A stretch of DNA of 64,000 nucleotides from Pseudotabrizicola alkalilacus (GTDB lineage: Bacteria; Pseudomonadota; Alphaproteobacteria; Rhodobacterales; Rhodobacteraceae), in assembly GCF_003443995.1 (NCBI RefSeq), contig NZ_QWEY01000011.1, positions 114,491 through 178,490 of the forward strand. Reading direction: 5' to 3'. The notes beneath the pieces were generated by a model that saw only the letters and a list, made by a program, of their open reading frames with translations, was not told the DNA's origin and did no database searches. Positions 1 to 9,171 of the stretch are shown piece by piece; position 1 is the stretch's first letter; each line of letters starts with the position of its first letter. The position numbers were made by a program, and so were the translations under genes.

Positions 1-822
1 TTGGCCGCGCTTGAATCCGGCACGGTTGATCTTGCAACCGAACTGTCGATCCGCGACATAAAACGCCTGCAGCAGGGTGATGCCTTTAACGCTGTCACCA
101 ACCCGATTGCGCGCATCATCTATGTCACGATCCGCGCCGATGGTGTTTTTGCCGACCGCAACATTCGCCTTGCTGCGCATCACGCGATTGACAAGTCTCT
201 GCTGTCAAAAGCATTTTTTGGCGGTGATGCTGTCACGATTGATCAACCCACCATCCCCGGCATGCCAGGCTTTCTTCCTGACTTCCATTTTGACTTTGAC
301 GACGCAAAAGCCAAGGAACTACTGGCGGCTTCGGGCTTTGGCCCGGATAATCCTGTCAGCCTTGATTTCGCCACCACCAACGGTCAGTTCCCCGGTGACT
401 ATGATATTGCCCGCGCGATTGTGACCATGTGGGAAAAGGTTGGCATCAAGGCCAATCTGAAAGTGATCACCGAGTCGCAATGGTATGAGCTGAACGCCTC
501 GGCCAAGTTGCCCCCGGCCTCGTTGTTTGTCTGGGAAAACGGCACCGGCGATCCCGAGCTTTTTGCCGGCAATATGTTTGACGCCGATCTGCCGTTTGCA
601 ACCTACCGCACACCCGAGGTGACGGCGATGATCAAACCGCTGCTGAGCGAGCCGGACAACGACAAGCGCATCAAGGGGTATGAGGCGTTCAACAAGTTCC
701 TCATCGAAGAAGGGGCAATGATCCCGCTGTTGCAGGCAATTCAGACGATTGGCTATCGCAAGGGCATCGAGCTGAAGCCCTGGGCCAATGGTCTGATCCG
801 GCCTCACGCCATTACGTCGTAA
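1..822 (+). CDS. ABC transporter solute-binding protein, peptide/nickel type (5'-truncated)
   Basis: This is the C-terminal part (about 273 residues) of a family 5 extracellular solute-binding protein, which captures a small peptide or related solute in the periplasm and hands it to the permeases encoded next. The segment PVSLDFATTNGQFPGDYDIA and the following IVTMWEKVGIKANLKVI match the usual late lobe of the DppA/OppA family. The start and signal peptide lie upstream of the window, so the first codon here is not a real start. The 79-bp gap to the permease and the shared strand support one operon. The substrate cannot be told from sequence. Confidence 0.88.
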   Translation: MAALESGTVDLATELSIRDIKRLQQGDAFNAVTNPIARIIYVTIRADGVFADRNIRLAAHHAIDKSLLSKAFFGGDAVTIDQPTIPGMPGFLPDFHFDFDDAKAKELLAASGFGPDNPVSLDFATTNGQFPGDYDIARAIVTMWEKVGIKANLKVITESQWYELNASAKLPPASLFVWENGTGDPELFAGNMFDADLPFATYRTPEVTAMIKPLLSEPDNDKRIKGYEAFNKFLIEEGAMIPLLQAIQTIGYRKGIELKPWANGLIRPHAITS

Positions 823-901
823 CAAGCTGGGTCACAACAATCGCGCGCCATTGCCAGATCCGGCATTGGCACGCCCCTTTCGGTGCCAAGGAGGCGCGGT
901 T

Positions 902-1918
902 TTGATCATTGCTATTCTTCGCATCCTGGCCCGAAGGCTTCTGGCGATCATTCCGGTCTTTGTGGTGGTGACGATTCTGGTCTTTGGCGCGTTGAGGATT
1001 CTGCCCGTTGATCCGGCCCAGATGTCGCTGCCACCGTCAGCCACCATCGAGCAGGTAGAAGCCAAGCGCGAGGCAATGGGGCTGAACCGGCCGATTTGGG
1101 AGCAATACACGATTTGGGCCAAGGGGGCCGTTGCGGGTGATCTGGGCGAGTCATCGCAATACCGCATGTCAACCGCAGCCGTTGTCTTGGATCGTCTGCC
1201 TGCGACGATAGAGCTGGTGATCTGCGCGCTGGTCTTTGCCGTTGGCGTCGGGGTTGGTGGCGGTTTGTTGGTCTTCTCTGCGCGCGACACAGTCCTTGAG
1301 ACGGTTGGGCTGGTTGTGATCTCTGCGGTGATGGCTTTGCCGGATTTCCTGCTGGCGCTGCTGTTCATTCTTGTGCTCGGGGTGTTGATGCCGATTTTTC
1401 CGGTCAATGGCCGGTTGGAACCGGGCATGCAGGTTCCCACGCAAACCGGGTTCCTGCTGATTGATGCCCTCTTGACCGGGGATTTCAGAGCTTTCTTCAG
1501 TGCGCTGCATTACATTGCTCTTCCGGTCATGGCGCTGGGACTGGCGTTTTCTCCGACAATCATGCGTGTGCTGCATGCCAGTCTCGTCAACACGTATCAG
1601 CAAAGCTATATCCTGCAGGCACGGTTACGCGGGCTGAGCGGGCGTGAAATCCTGTTTGGTCAGGCCCTGAAGAACGCGATGCTGCCCGTGGTCATTCTGG
1701 TCGGAACCCAGTTCGGTGGCCTGTTCGGCGGGACGCTGCTGGTCGAGATGATCTTTTCCTTTCCGGGGCTGGGCAATCTGATGGTCAAGGCGATGCAGAC
1801 GTCGGATCTGTCGGTGATCATGGCAATCTCGTTGATTTATTGCGCCACAACGCTGCTTTTTAATTCCTTGGCTGATGCCTTGGCCTATTTGCTGAACCCA
1901 AGGCTGAGGAACGGATGA
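902..1918 (+). CDS. ABC transporter permease, DppB-like
   Basis: Inner-membrane permease of a peptide/nickel-type importer, about 338 residues. It opens with a transmembrane segment (LLAIIPVFVVVTILVFGAL), then a periplasmic loop with the family signature MGLNRPIWEQY, and ends with a BPD-type region containing LVEMIFSFPGLGNLM. I place the start at TTG 902, because AAGGAGG at 888-894 sits 7 bases before it; the frame is open back to 851 but that extension looks non-coding. The stop overlaps the next start as ATGA (1915-1918), indicating translational coupling. Confidence 0.9.
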   Translation: MIIAILRILARRLLAIIPVFVVVTILVFGALRILPVDPAQMSLPPSATIEQVEAKREAMGLNRPIWEQYTIWAKGAVAGDLGESSQYRMSTAAVVLDRLPATIELVICALVFAVGVGVGGGLLVFSARDTVLETVGLVVISAVMALPDFLLALLFILVLGVLMPIFPVNGRLEPGMQVPTQTGFLLIDALLTGDFRAFFSALHYIALPVMALGLAFSPTIMRVLHASLVNTYQQSYILQARLRGLSGREILFGQALKNAMLPVVILVGTQFGGLFGGTLLVEMIFSFPGLGNLMVKAMQTSDLSVIMAISLIYCATTLLFNSLADALAYLLNPRLRNG

Positions 1919-2772
1919 TGCGGAAAAAGTTTCGCCTGCCTGATCTGGGGCTTGTTATTGGCGGCAGCCTCGTGGGGCTGGTGCTGATCTGTGGAGTTTT
2001 TGCGCCCTGGATCGCGCCGTATCACCCGAATGATCAGGAACTGCTCTATATCCTTGCGCCGCCTGTCTGGGCAGATGGGGGATCGGCGGCTCATCTTTTT
2101 GGGACAGACAGTCTGGGTCGCGACACGCTTTCGCGGATGATTTACGGCGCGCGCACAGCAATGACTGTAGCAGCAGTGGCTTCGCTGGGGGCAATGTTGC
2201 TGGGGGCGTTTTTTGCCCACCTCGCGGGGTATTTCGGTGGTTGGGTTGACTGGATCATCAGCCGCACCGTGGAGGTCTGGCTGTCTTTCCCGCCGGTGGT
2301 GCTGTCAATGTTGTTGATTACCGGGCTTGGCATTGGCATCGACAAGGTCATTCTGGCCATCGTGCTGGTGGACTGGACGCGATTTTGCCGCGTTTTGCGC
2401 AGCGAAGTGCAGGTGGCGCGGGGGCAGGATTATGTCGCCTTTGCGCGACTGATCGGGTTTTCGCATCTGCGCGTCATCATGAAAGAAATCCTTCCGGCAA
2501 CGCTGCCGATGCTGATCACCCTGTTGAGCCTGCAGATGGGAATCTCGGTCGTGGTGGAGGCGATCCTGTCTTTTGTCGCGATGGGTGTGCCATCGGATGT
2601 GCCGGCCTGGGGGCAGATGATCGCAGATGCGCGGATTGACATGTATGGGGCACCCTGGGGGCTTGCCCTGCCGATTGCGGCGATCTTTGTCACCGTTCTG
2701 AGCTTCAATCTTTTCGGGGATGGCTTGCGGCGCACATTGGACCCACGCCACGCCGCGAACAGGGGCACCTGA
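1915..2772 (+). CDS. ABC transporter permease, DppC-like
   Basis: Second membrane subunit of the importer, 285 residues, with the N-terminal helix typical of OppC/DppC. The family motif FGTDSLGRDTLSRMIYGAR is present at about residues 62-80, followed by five to six hydrophobic segments and a late EAILSFVAMGVPSDVPAWG motif that normally docks with the ATPase. Two ATG codons (1915 and 1918) are possible starts; the first overlaps the upstream stop by 4 bases. The gene ends directly before the ATPase start, so all four subunits are likely made from one message. Confidence 0.92.
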   Translation: MMRKKFRLPDLGLVIGGSLVGLVLICGVFAPWIAPYHPNDQELLYILAPPVWADGGSAAHLFGTDSLGRDTLSRMIYGARTAMTVAAVASLGAMLLGAFFAHLAGYFGGWVDWIISRTVEVWLSFPPVVLSMLLITGLGIGIDKVILAIVLVDWTRFCRVLRSEVQVARGQDYVAFARLIGFSHLRVIMKEILPATLPMLITLLSLQMGISVVVEAILSFVAMGVPSDVPAWGQMIADARIDMYGAPWGLALPIAAIFVTVLSFNLFGDGLRRTLDPRHAANRGT

Positions 2773-4587
2773 GTGATGAACGATCAGACCATACTTCACA
2801 TTAAGAACCTCGAAATTTCGCTGAAGACCGGACATAAGATTCTGAACGGCGTCGATCTGGCGATCCGGCCCGGTCGGGTTCTTGGAGTGATTGGCGAATC
2901 CGGGGCTGGCAAGTCCATGCTTGGCAGCGCCATCGCTGCCACGCTGCCACGCGGGCTGGCCATTTCGCGCGGCTCGATCGACTTTGATGGACTGACTCTG
3001 ACCGATATGAACGCCAAAACGCGCCGTGATCTGTTGGGTCGCGATATCGGCTTTATCCCGCAAGAACCGATGAGCGCGCTGAATCCCAGCCTCACCATCG
3101 GTCATCAGATCTGTCATCACCTGGCCAGAATTGGTCTTCGGACCGCGCAATCACGCGAAGATCGCGCGGTGGAGCTTTTCAGCGAGGTCGGGTTGGATCG
3201 GCCGCGCGATTTGTTGAAAAGCTATCCGCACCAGCTCTCTGGCGGAATGTTGCAGCGGGTACTGATTGCGATGGCCTTTGCCTCTCATCCGCGGCTTGTG
3301 ATTGCCGATGAGCCGACCACGGCATTGGATGTCACGATCCAGCAAAAGGTAGTCGAACTGATTGCCCGCATGCGCGAGACGCATAATACTTCGGTGCTGT
3401 TCATCACTCATGATCTGCAACTTGCCGCCGAAGTCTGCGACGATGTTGCGGTTCTTTACGCAGGGCGGATTGTTGAGACGGGTGCTGCGCGACGCATTAT
3501 CGAAGCGCCAATGCATCCCTATTCCAGATGCCTTAATCTGGCGACGCCAAATCTTTCGGGGCCAAAGGCTCGGTTGATGATCCTCCCCGGCACGATGCCA
3601 AGTCCTTTGGAGCGCACGGTGATGACGGGGTGCGAATTTGCGCCACGTTGTCCGTTGGCAGAAACCCGGTGCCACAGCTCGCGTCCTGCGCTGGAGGAAA
3701 TCGTGGCCGGGCATCACAGTGCCTGTCACTGGCCCGAACGCAGCGGGATGATCGCACCCCCCGCAACCTCGGCAGAGCAGGTGGTGCCGACTTTGGGCAG
3801 CGCTATGATCCTCCAGGCAAAGGGGTTGGGCAAGGCCTATCGCCAGCACGACTGGCTTGGCCGGGTGCGGCGGGTCGAGGCGCTGCGCGAGCTCAATTTC
3901 GAGGTTCGGGAGGGCGAATTTGTCGGCATTGTCGGCGAGAGCGGCTCAGGCAAGAGCAGCCTGACCAAGATGATCGTCGGTCTGGAGGATGTGACCTCGG
4001 GCACGCTTGAGGTGGTGGGGATGGACCGGGCTACCACGCCGCGGGAGAGGTTTTTTGACAAGGTGCAGTTGGTCTTTCAAGACCCGCAATCGGCACTGAA
4101 CCCGCGCCGGACAATTGGAAGTCTTGTCACTCAGGCTCTGGAAGCGCGGGACAGCCAGCCTTCGGCTGCGGAACGCAAGGATATGGTTGCTGCGTTGCTG
4201 GCCAAGGTTATGCTGCCGCCGGATGTCGCCGGGCGTTTTTCCGACCAGTTGTCGGGCGGCCAGAAACAGCGGGTAAACATTGCGCGGGCCTTGTGTTCAA
4301 ACCCGCGCCTGCTGATCGCGGATGAGATCGTCTCGGGGCTTGATGTTTCGGTGCAGGCGCAGATCCTCGAACTGCTGCGCGAACTCCGCAATGAGGTCGG
4401 GTTTTCGCTGCTGCTGATCTCGCACGATCTGGCGGTGGTGCGCCATGTCTGTGACCGGACACTGGTTATGTGCAAAGGCGAGATTGTTGAACAGGGGCCT
4501 GTCGAAGAGGTCTTTGCCAATCCACAGCATCCCTACACCCGGCAGCTTGTCGCTGCGGCGCTTGGCCCGGTCGTTGTAGGGCGCTGA
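2773..4587 (+). CDS. Fused double ABC ATPase, DppD-DppF type
   Basis: One 604-residue protein carries both nucleotide-binding domains that power the importer. The first domain has Walker A GESGAGKS (about residues 38-45), signature LSGGM and Walker B LVIADEP. The second begins near residue 340 with Walker A GESGSGKSS, signature LSGGQ and LLIADEI. A cysteine-rich segment (CEFAPRCPLAETRC) lies at the end of the first domain, as is usual in DppD/OppD. The second Walker B reads ADEIVSGLDV rather than ADEPTSALDV, a common variant in fused forms. The start is GTG 2773, or ATG 2776 one codon later. This is the last gene of the operon. Confidence 0.93.
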   Translation: MMNDQTILHIKNLEISLKTGHKILNGVDLAIRPGRVLGVIGESGAGKSMLGSAIAATLPRGLAISRGSIDFDGLTLTDMNAKTRRDLLGRDIGFIPQEPMSALNPSLTIGHQICHHLARIGLRTAQSREDRAVELFSEVGLDRPRDLLKSYPHQLSGGMLQRVLIAMAFASHPRLVIADEPTTALDVTIQQKVVELIARMRETHNTSVLFITHDLQLAAEVCDDVAVLYAGRIVETGAARRIIEAPMHPYSRCLNLATPNLSGPKARLMILPGTMPSPLERTVMTGCEFAPRCPLAETRCHSSRPALEEIVAGHHSACHWPERSGMIAPPATSAEQVVPTLGSAMILQAKGLGKAYRQHDWLGRVRRVEALRELNFEVREGEFVGIVGESGSGKSSLTKMIVGLEDVTSGTLEVVGMDRATTPRERFFDKVQLVFQDPQSALNPRRTIGSLVTQALEARDSQPSAAERKDMVAALLAKVMLPPDVAGRFSDQLSGGQKQRVNIARALCSNPRLLIADEIVSGLDVSVQAQILELLRELRNEVGFSLLLISHDLAVVRHVCDRTLVMCKGEIVEQGPVEEVFANPQHPYTRQLVAAALGPVVVGR

Positions 4588-4969
4588 CCTGCTTCCTTCC
4601 GTGGGGATAGTCTTTAGCATCTGATAGAAAAGATAAAATCATGACTTCCGAGTGCGGAGCTGTCGTCACTTATATGCGTTGACATTATCTTACATATAAA
4701 ATAAATTGCTTTGAGCTTAAACTTCTTTTCGCACGTCAATGTCGTGAGGTTGGCCAGATGCAATGAGAAACATGATTGATCTGCGTCCAGTCGCACGGTA
4801 GGGCGGCAATGCCTTCGGTCTGAATTGATACCAGACCGCGTACCCGGTCCAAAATGATCCCAAGCGCAATTGGGGCAATCAGGACGACACTTTCAATCAT
4901 ACCAGGCCAGAAATGGGGCGCGTAAGCCCCATGAAGTGCCTTGCGAACTTCCAACACAGGGGAGCTAAC
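4588..4969. other. Intergenic region upstream of the TRAP operon
   Basis: This 382-bp gap has no convincing gene. It is AT-rich around 4680-4730 and holds the candidate promoter and operator described at 4679-4707. That would leave a leader of about 250 bases before the TRAP binding-protein gene, in which I see no recognisable riboswitch. No strong terminator hairpin is visible after the ABC operon. Confidence 0.6.
4679..4707 (+). promoter_or_regulatory. Candidate sigma-70 promoter with MarR-type operator upstream of TRAP genes
   Basis: TTGACA at 4679-4684 and TAAATT at 4702-4707 are separated by 17 bases. The spacer contains CTTACATATAAA (4689-4700), an 11-of-12 match to the TTTACATATAAA found in both promoters between iorA and the CoA-ligase gene. 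A repressor bound here would block RNA polymerase. Assignment to the nearby MarR proteins is inference. Confidence 0.5.
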
Positions 4970-5959
4970 ATGAACTTTATGAGATCTATTCTGATTGGTG
5001 CCGCCACGCTTGCCGCGCCGATACTGACGGTCACCGCTGCCTATGCGGACGTGGCCGTGCTGCGCAGCGTGAGCTGCTTTCCGATCGGCAGTCCGCCCAG
5101 TGTTCCCTTTGAGGAAATGGTGGCGGAAATCAACAAACGAGGCGAAGGGGTTGTGCGCCTTGATTTGCTGGGTGGCGCGCCTGCCATTGGCAGCCCGTTC
5201 CAGGTCGCCGAGCGGCTTGCGCTGGGGGCCTACGACATCGCCGGTTGCCCCGAAGCCTTTTTCGGCAACCTGATCCCCGAGGCTCCGGCCTTGCGGTTGA
5301 ACGAATACACCTTTGCAGAGTTGAGGGAAAACGGTGCACTTGATTACTTTCAAGAACTGATGAAAGCCAAGGGGGCGCTGTTTCTGGGCCGCCACCAGGA
5401 CGATGGTGCCTTTCATGTCTATCTGGCCGATCCGATTGACAAACCGGATCTGAGCGGACTGAACCTACGGATTTCGCCGGTCTATACCGCGTTTTTCAAG
5501 GCAATGGGGGCCACTGTGCAACGGGCAAGCATGCCCGAGGTCTACACCCTTATGGAGAACAAGACGGTGGACGGCTATGGCTTTTCGCTGCGCGGGATTT
5601 CACCAGACTGGTACAAGGTGACCAAGTACCGTGTAGATCCGGGCTTTTACCATGGTGCCATTCATACCATCGCCAACCTGGCCCGCTGGGAAACGCTGAG
5701 CCCCGAGGCGCAAGAGATCGTCAGCTCGGTGATCCTTGAGTTCGAGGTGCGTATCGAGCCAAGCAGCGACTATGCGAAAGATCTGGATGCAAAAATGCGC
5801 GCCACTCAGGCCGAGAACGGCATCCAGACCATAACTTTTGAAGGTGCGGATGCCGAAAAATGGCTGAGCATGGCGAAGGACGCGGCATGGTCGGAATTCC
5901 TTGCCGAAAACCCGGTAACCGGGCCAAAGCTCAAAGACCTTTTTACCAAGAGCAACTGA
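4970..5959 (+). CDS. TRAP transporter solute-binding protein (DctP family)
   Basis: Periplasmic binding protein of a TRAP transporter, 329 residues. A Sec signal peptide is clear (hydrophobic core AATLAAPILTVTA, likely cut after AYA). The mature part has the family landmarks LGAYDIAGCPEAFFG and the ligand-contact region GLNLRISPVYTAFFKAMGA, followed by ENKTVDGYGF. ATG 4970 is chosen because AGGGGAG precedes it at 4958-4964; the frame is open further upstream to 4913. It starts a three-gene operon with the Q and M subunits. The substrate is probably an organic acid, and regulatory context suggests an aromatic or 2-oxo acid (inference). Confidence 0.9.
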   Translation: MNFMRSILIGAATLAAPILTVTAAYADVAVLRSVSCFPIGSPPSVPFEEMVAEINKRGEGVVRLDLLGGAPAIGSPFQVAERLALGAYDIAGCPEAFFGNLIPEAPALRLNEYTFAELRENGALDYFQELMKAKGALFLGRHQDDGAFHVYLADPIDKPDLSGLNLRISPVYTAFFKAMGATVQRASMPEVYTLMENKTVDGYGFSLRGISPDWYKVTKYRVDPGFYHGAIHTIANLARWETLSPEAQEIVSSVILEFEVRIEPSSDYAKDLDAKMRATQAENGIQTITFEGADAEKWLSMAKDAAWSEFLAENPVTGPKLKDLFTKSN

Positions 5960-6037
5960 TCGCATTGCAACTTGATCAAAGGCGATTGGCCGCTTGTGGC
6001 CGGTCGTCGGTGTGCCGAGCTGAATTCCGGGGGAGCC

Positions 6038-6559
6038 ATGGCCGATCTGCTCAAGACCTTTGAAGTATTCTTTGTAAAACTAAACACAGCCATTGCGGCC
6101 TGTGTCGCGCTTTCGATTGGTATGTTTACCCTGCTTGTGCCCCTCGATTTCGTTCTGCGCAAATTGCGGATGGGCGGTCTGGAATGGCTGAATGAGGGGG
6201 CGGAATATTTCCTGTTCTTTGGTGTTTTCCTTTCTGCGACATGGGTGCTGCAACAGGGCGCGCATGTGCGGGTCGATATCATCATATCTAATCTTCCCGC
6301 GCGGGCGGCGGCCTGGCTGGAAAGAGTCATGGATCTGATGGGCGCTGCTCTTTGCGGGATCATGGCCTACCTTGGCACCAGAAGCACGGTTTCTGCCTAT
6401 ATCCTGGGCACTTTGCCGGACAAGGATCTGCGCTTGCCGAACTGGGTCGTGCTGACGGTTTTCGCGGTTTCTTTCGTCCTGCTGACCATTGAGTTTCTTC
6501 TGCGATATTTCCGTGCCGGCCGGCATGGGTATGTCGCCGAAGCCAGTGCGGGGTTCTGA
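6038..6559 (+). CDS. TRAP transporter small permease (DctQ family)
   Basis: Small membrane subunit of the TRAP system, 173 residues with four predicted helices. The helix-2 to helix-3 region GLEWLNEGAEYFLFFGVFLSATWVL contains the conserved E..EY and W positions of DctQ proteins, and it is followed by QGAHVRVDI, the family hallmark. ATG 6038 is preceded by a GGGGGAG ribosome-binding site; the longer in-frame reading back to 5972 is probably not translated. It lies 78 bp after the binding protein and 3 bp before the large permease. Confidence 0.88.
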   Translation: MADLLKTFEVFFVKLNTAIAACVALSIGMFTLLVPLDFVLRKLRMGGLEWLNEGAEYFLFFGVFLSATWVLQQGAHVRVDIIISNLPARAAAWLERVMDLMGAALCGIMAYLGTRSTVSAYILGTLPDKDLRLPNWVVLTVFAVSFVLLTIEFLLRYFRAGRHGYVAEASAGF

Positions 6560-6562
6560 TCA

Positions 6563-8038
6563 ATGGAATGGTATTTCGCGCTGACACTGATGCTGGGAAC
6601 GGTCTGTTTTTTCCTGTTTCTGGGACTGCCTGTCGCCTTTGCCTTTATGGCAGCCAACCTCTTTGGAACCGCAATGTTCATCGGGGCCTGGTATTCGGTC
6701 GGGGACTGGACGATCATGCGTCTGTCACTGGAAAGCATGCCGATGGAGTTCCACGAAGCTGTGGGATATCAGCTGACGACCATCGCACTCTTTTTGCTGA
6801 TGGGGGAAATTCTCTTGCAGACGGGGGTTGCCTTCAAGGCCATTGGCGCCATCGAACAGATGATCTTGCGGGTGCCGGGGCGCCTTTCGGTCGTGGCGAT
6901 TGTGGGGGGCACGGTATTTTCTTCGCTGTCAGGCTCGACCGTCGCCAATACAGCGATCCTGGGAAAAGTGCTGCTGCCTGACATGATCAACCGGGGCTAC
7001 AAACCCGCCATTGCCATGGGGCCGATCATGGCGGTTGGTGGCATTGCGATGCTGATCCCGCCCTCCTCTTTGGCGGTGCTGTTGGCCAGTCTGGCGCAGC
7101 AATCCGTGGCAAAGCTGCTGGTCGCGGGGATTGTGCCAGGGCTGCTGATGGCACTGCTGTTCTTTGCGTATGTGGTTATACGCTGCATCATCAACCCGGA
7201 TCTGGCGCCGGCCTATGATCCGGATACAGCGCAACTGGACAAGCCGATAACGCTTGCCTGGCATCGCAACGGCAGGGCGGCCTGGGTGCGCAGCTATGAC
7301 GGGCCATACAAGTCAGTCCTGAACAGGGTGCTCCCATTCTTTGTTTATGTCACCCCTTTGATGTCGATTTTCGTGGTTGTTGTCGGCAGCATTTTCTTCA
7401 AGTTTGCTTCGCCTACCGAGGCTGCTGCGATGGGGTGTCTTGCAGCACTTGGATCGTGCTATTTCTTCCGGCTTTTCAACAAGCGGATCACAATCTCTGG
7501 GATTGAGGGGGTCGATTTTACTTGGCATGCGATTGCAGAAGCGTTGATGGGAACAGTCAAGATCAACACAATGATCATCTTCATCATCGCGGGATCGCTG
7601 GTTTTTACTCAGGCTCTTGCAGTGTCGGGGGCAACCACGGGTTTGCTGGAGGCCATGGTCTCGATGCAGATGAGCAAACTGGTTGTGGTCCTCATGATGA
7701 TGGGCATCCTGCTTTTTCTGGGTGCCTTTATGGATCAGGTCAGCATGTTGCTTTTAACTCTGCCGTTCTTTCTGCTTGGGTCACATTCCTTGCAGGCAAT
7801 TTATGACATCGATGCGATCTGGCTGATGGTCCTGATCCTGATTGCGATGGAGATCGGGTTGCTGACGCCGCCCTTTGGCCTGCTGCTCTATGTCATGAAG
7901 GGCGTTGCTCCCGAAGGGATCAGCATTGGTCAGATCATCGGTTCTGCGATGCCGTTCATTCTGATCGAGGTGCTGGTGCTGGTGCTGCTGATCCTGATAC
8001 CCGGACTGGCCACTTGGCTGCCAGGTTTGTTGCAATGA
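6563..8038 (+). CDS. TRAP transporter large permease (DctM family)
   Basis: Main translocation subunit, 491 residues with about 12 hydrophobic segments. It is longer than a minimal DctM (about 430) because of a charged loop near residues 205-255 (YDPDTAQLDKPITLAWHRNG onward). Family signatures include LFLLMGEILLQTG, the hairpin SSLSGSTVANTAILGKVLLP and IPPSSLAVLLA. It uses an ion gradient, not ATP. Translation starts 3 bases after the small permease gene, so the two are coupled. Two GC-rich inverted repeats follow the stop. Confidence 0.92.
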   Translation: MEWYFALTLMLGTVCFFLFLGLPVAFAFMAANLFGTAMFIGAWYSVGDWTIMRLSLESMPMEFHEAVGYQLTTIALFLLMGEILLQTGVAFKAIGAIEQMILRVPGRLSVVAIVGGTVFSSLSGSTVANTAILGKVLLPDMINRGYKPAIAMGPIMAVGGIAMLIPPSSLAVLLASLAQQSVAKLLVAGIVPGLLMALLFFAYVVIRCIINPDLAPAYDPDTAQLDKPITLAWHRNGRAAWVRSYDGPYKSVLNRVLPFFVYVTPLMSIFVVVVGSIFFKFASPTEAAAMGCLAALGSCYFFRLFNKRITISGIEGVDFTWHAIAEALMGTVKINTMIIFIIAGSLVFTQALAVSGATTGLLEAMVSMQMSKLVVVLMMMGILLFLGAFMDQVSMLLLTLPFFLLGSHSLQAIYDIDAIWLMVLILIAMEIGLLTPPFGLLLYVMKGVAPEGISIGQIIGSAMPFILIEVLVLVLLILIPGLATWLPGLLQ

Positions 8039-8045
8039 TGGCAAC

Positions 8046-8066
8046 GCCGGGCACGCCGTGTCCGGC
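8046..8066 (+). terminator. Stem-loop just after the TRAP operon
   Basis: GCCGGGCAC (8046-8054) can pair with GTGTCCGGC (8058-8066) with one G-U pair and a 3-base loop. It lies 8 bases after the permease stop. There is no T-run, so it could be a weak terminator or an mRNA 3'-end stabiliser. Confidence 0.4.
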
Positions 8067-8074
8067 ACAAACAT

Positions 8075-8099
8075 CCCCCGCCGCCCTTGGCGGTGGGGG
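8075..8099. terminator. Second hairpin between convergent TRAP and marR genes
   Basis: CCCCCGCCG (8075-8083) pairs with CGGTGGGGG (8091-8099), with one G-U pair and a 7-base loop. It sits between two converging operons and could end transcription from either side. It lacks a T-rich tail on both strands. Confidence 0.4.
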
Positions 8100-8146
8100 G
8101 GCTGAGGCACCTTTCGCATGGGCCGTCGGGTGGCCCGCAGCAGGTG

Positions 8147-8638
8147 CTATATCTTGTTGACGCAGATGTTTGCGGTCATCTTTTGCAGAACCCGAATGCA
8201 GGTTTCCAGCTCTTCTTCATCAATATCTTTGATCAGCTTTTCGTAAAGGTCGTTCACAACCGGCCCGATCTCGTTGAGCTTGGCAGTGCCCAGCTCGGTC
8301 AGACCAACGGTACGGACGCGCTGATCACTGTCGCTGATTTCGCGGCTGACCAGACCAGTGGTGACAAGGCTCTCTGTTGTCCGGCTGGTGGTCGACTGCT
8401 CCGTGACCGACAGGACGGCAAGTTCGTTGATGGTCAGTTCTTTATGCGCCGATAACGAGGCCAGAATCCGCATCATGGTGCTGTTCCAGCCCAGTTCAGC
8501 CAAGGCCACATTCTGATCGGCGGCCCAGCGATGTGCCAGTCGCGTGATCAGATGCGGCACATAGCGGCGCAGGCTTTCACGTGTCCTGAAGGGAAACTTG
8601 CTGTGCCGCCGGGGCTTTGGTGTGTCGGACTTTATCAT
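8147..8638 (-). CDS. MarR-family transcriptional regulator (second of tandem pair)
   Basis: Predicted winged-helix DNA-binding regulator, 163 residues. The core has the MarR order: an N-terminal dimer helix, the recognition region ELTINELAVLSVTEQSTTSRTTESLVTTGLV (about residues 67-97), then the wing REISDSDQRVRTVGLTELG with the conserved D.R motif. It is the last gene of the iorA-iorB-thioesterase-marR-marR operon and overlaps the preceding marR by 4 bases. MarR proteins usually repress nearby catabolic operons and are released by an aromatic ligand or its CoA ester; the TTTACATATAAA sites are the natural candidate operators. It diverges strongly from its neighbour, so this is not a recent duplication. 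Confidence 0.9.
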   Translation of the reverse strand: MIKSDTPKPRRHSKFPFRTRESLRRYVPHLITRLAHRWAADQNVALAELGWNSTMMRILASLSAHKELTINELAVLSVTEQSTTSRTTESLVTTGLVSREISDSDQRVRTVGLTELGTAKLNEIGPVVNDLYEKLIKDIDEEELETCIRVLQKMTANICVNKI

Positions 8639-9150
8639 GCGGGTTCTTCTTCAACGGGTCGTCTGGTCTTCGACGCCATCGCTTTTAAACCCGCCGTAAC
8701 AGCATGAATATCGGTCAGAGAGACATTCTGCAGCTTTTGCGAAACCACTTCACGGTGCAGCGCATTGGCATCTTCAAACACCTTGCGCCCCTTGTCGGTC
8801 AGCGAGGCGAGAAAGGAGCGGCGGTCGGTTTTGGTCACCTGGCGATTCACCAGACCATCCTTGCGCAGCCGCGTGACCAGACCCGAGACATTGCCATTGC
8901 TGACTCGCAGATCCCTCGACAACTCACCCATCGAAACCCCTTCGGGGCGGCGGTACAGCTGGGCCAGCACATCGAACTTGGCCACAGACAGCCCGAGCTT
9001 TTCGCTGAGCGCCGCATTCAGATCGCCGTAGATCAGTTTGTTGATATTCAGAACCTGAAGCCAGAACCGGGTCTCAGCCATCTGACGTTCGGTCAGCGCC
9101 GCATTGTCGCTGGTTACTGGCTTTGCATCCTGAATGTCTGGGTTCAGCAC
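8635..9150 (-). CDS. MarR-family transcriptional regulator (first of tandem pair)
   Basis: Winged-helix regulator of 171 residues. The helix-turn-helix segment GVSMGELSRDLRVSNGNVSGLVTRLRKDGLV and wing NRQVTKTDRRSFLASLTDKG show the conserved D.R pair at the wing. The N-terminal region carries extra polar residues before the dimerisation helix. It lies 21 bp downstream of the thioesterase and is coupled to the second marR by ATGA. Two different MarR proteins in one operon may form a heterodimer or respond to different ligands; this is inference. Confidence 0.9.
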   Translation of the reverse strand: MLNPDIQDAKPVTSDNAALTERQMAETRFWLQVLNINKLIYGDLNAALSEKLGLSVAKFDVLAQLYRRPEGVSMGELSRDLRVSNGNVSGLVTRLRKDGLVNRQVTKTDRRSFLASLTDKGRKVFEDANALHREVVSQKLQNVSLTDIHAVTAGLKAMASKTRRPVEEEPA

Positions 9151-9171
9151 TGGCTACTCCGTGTTCGTTCC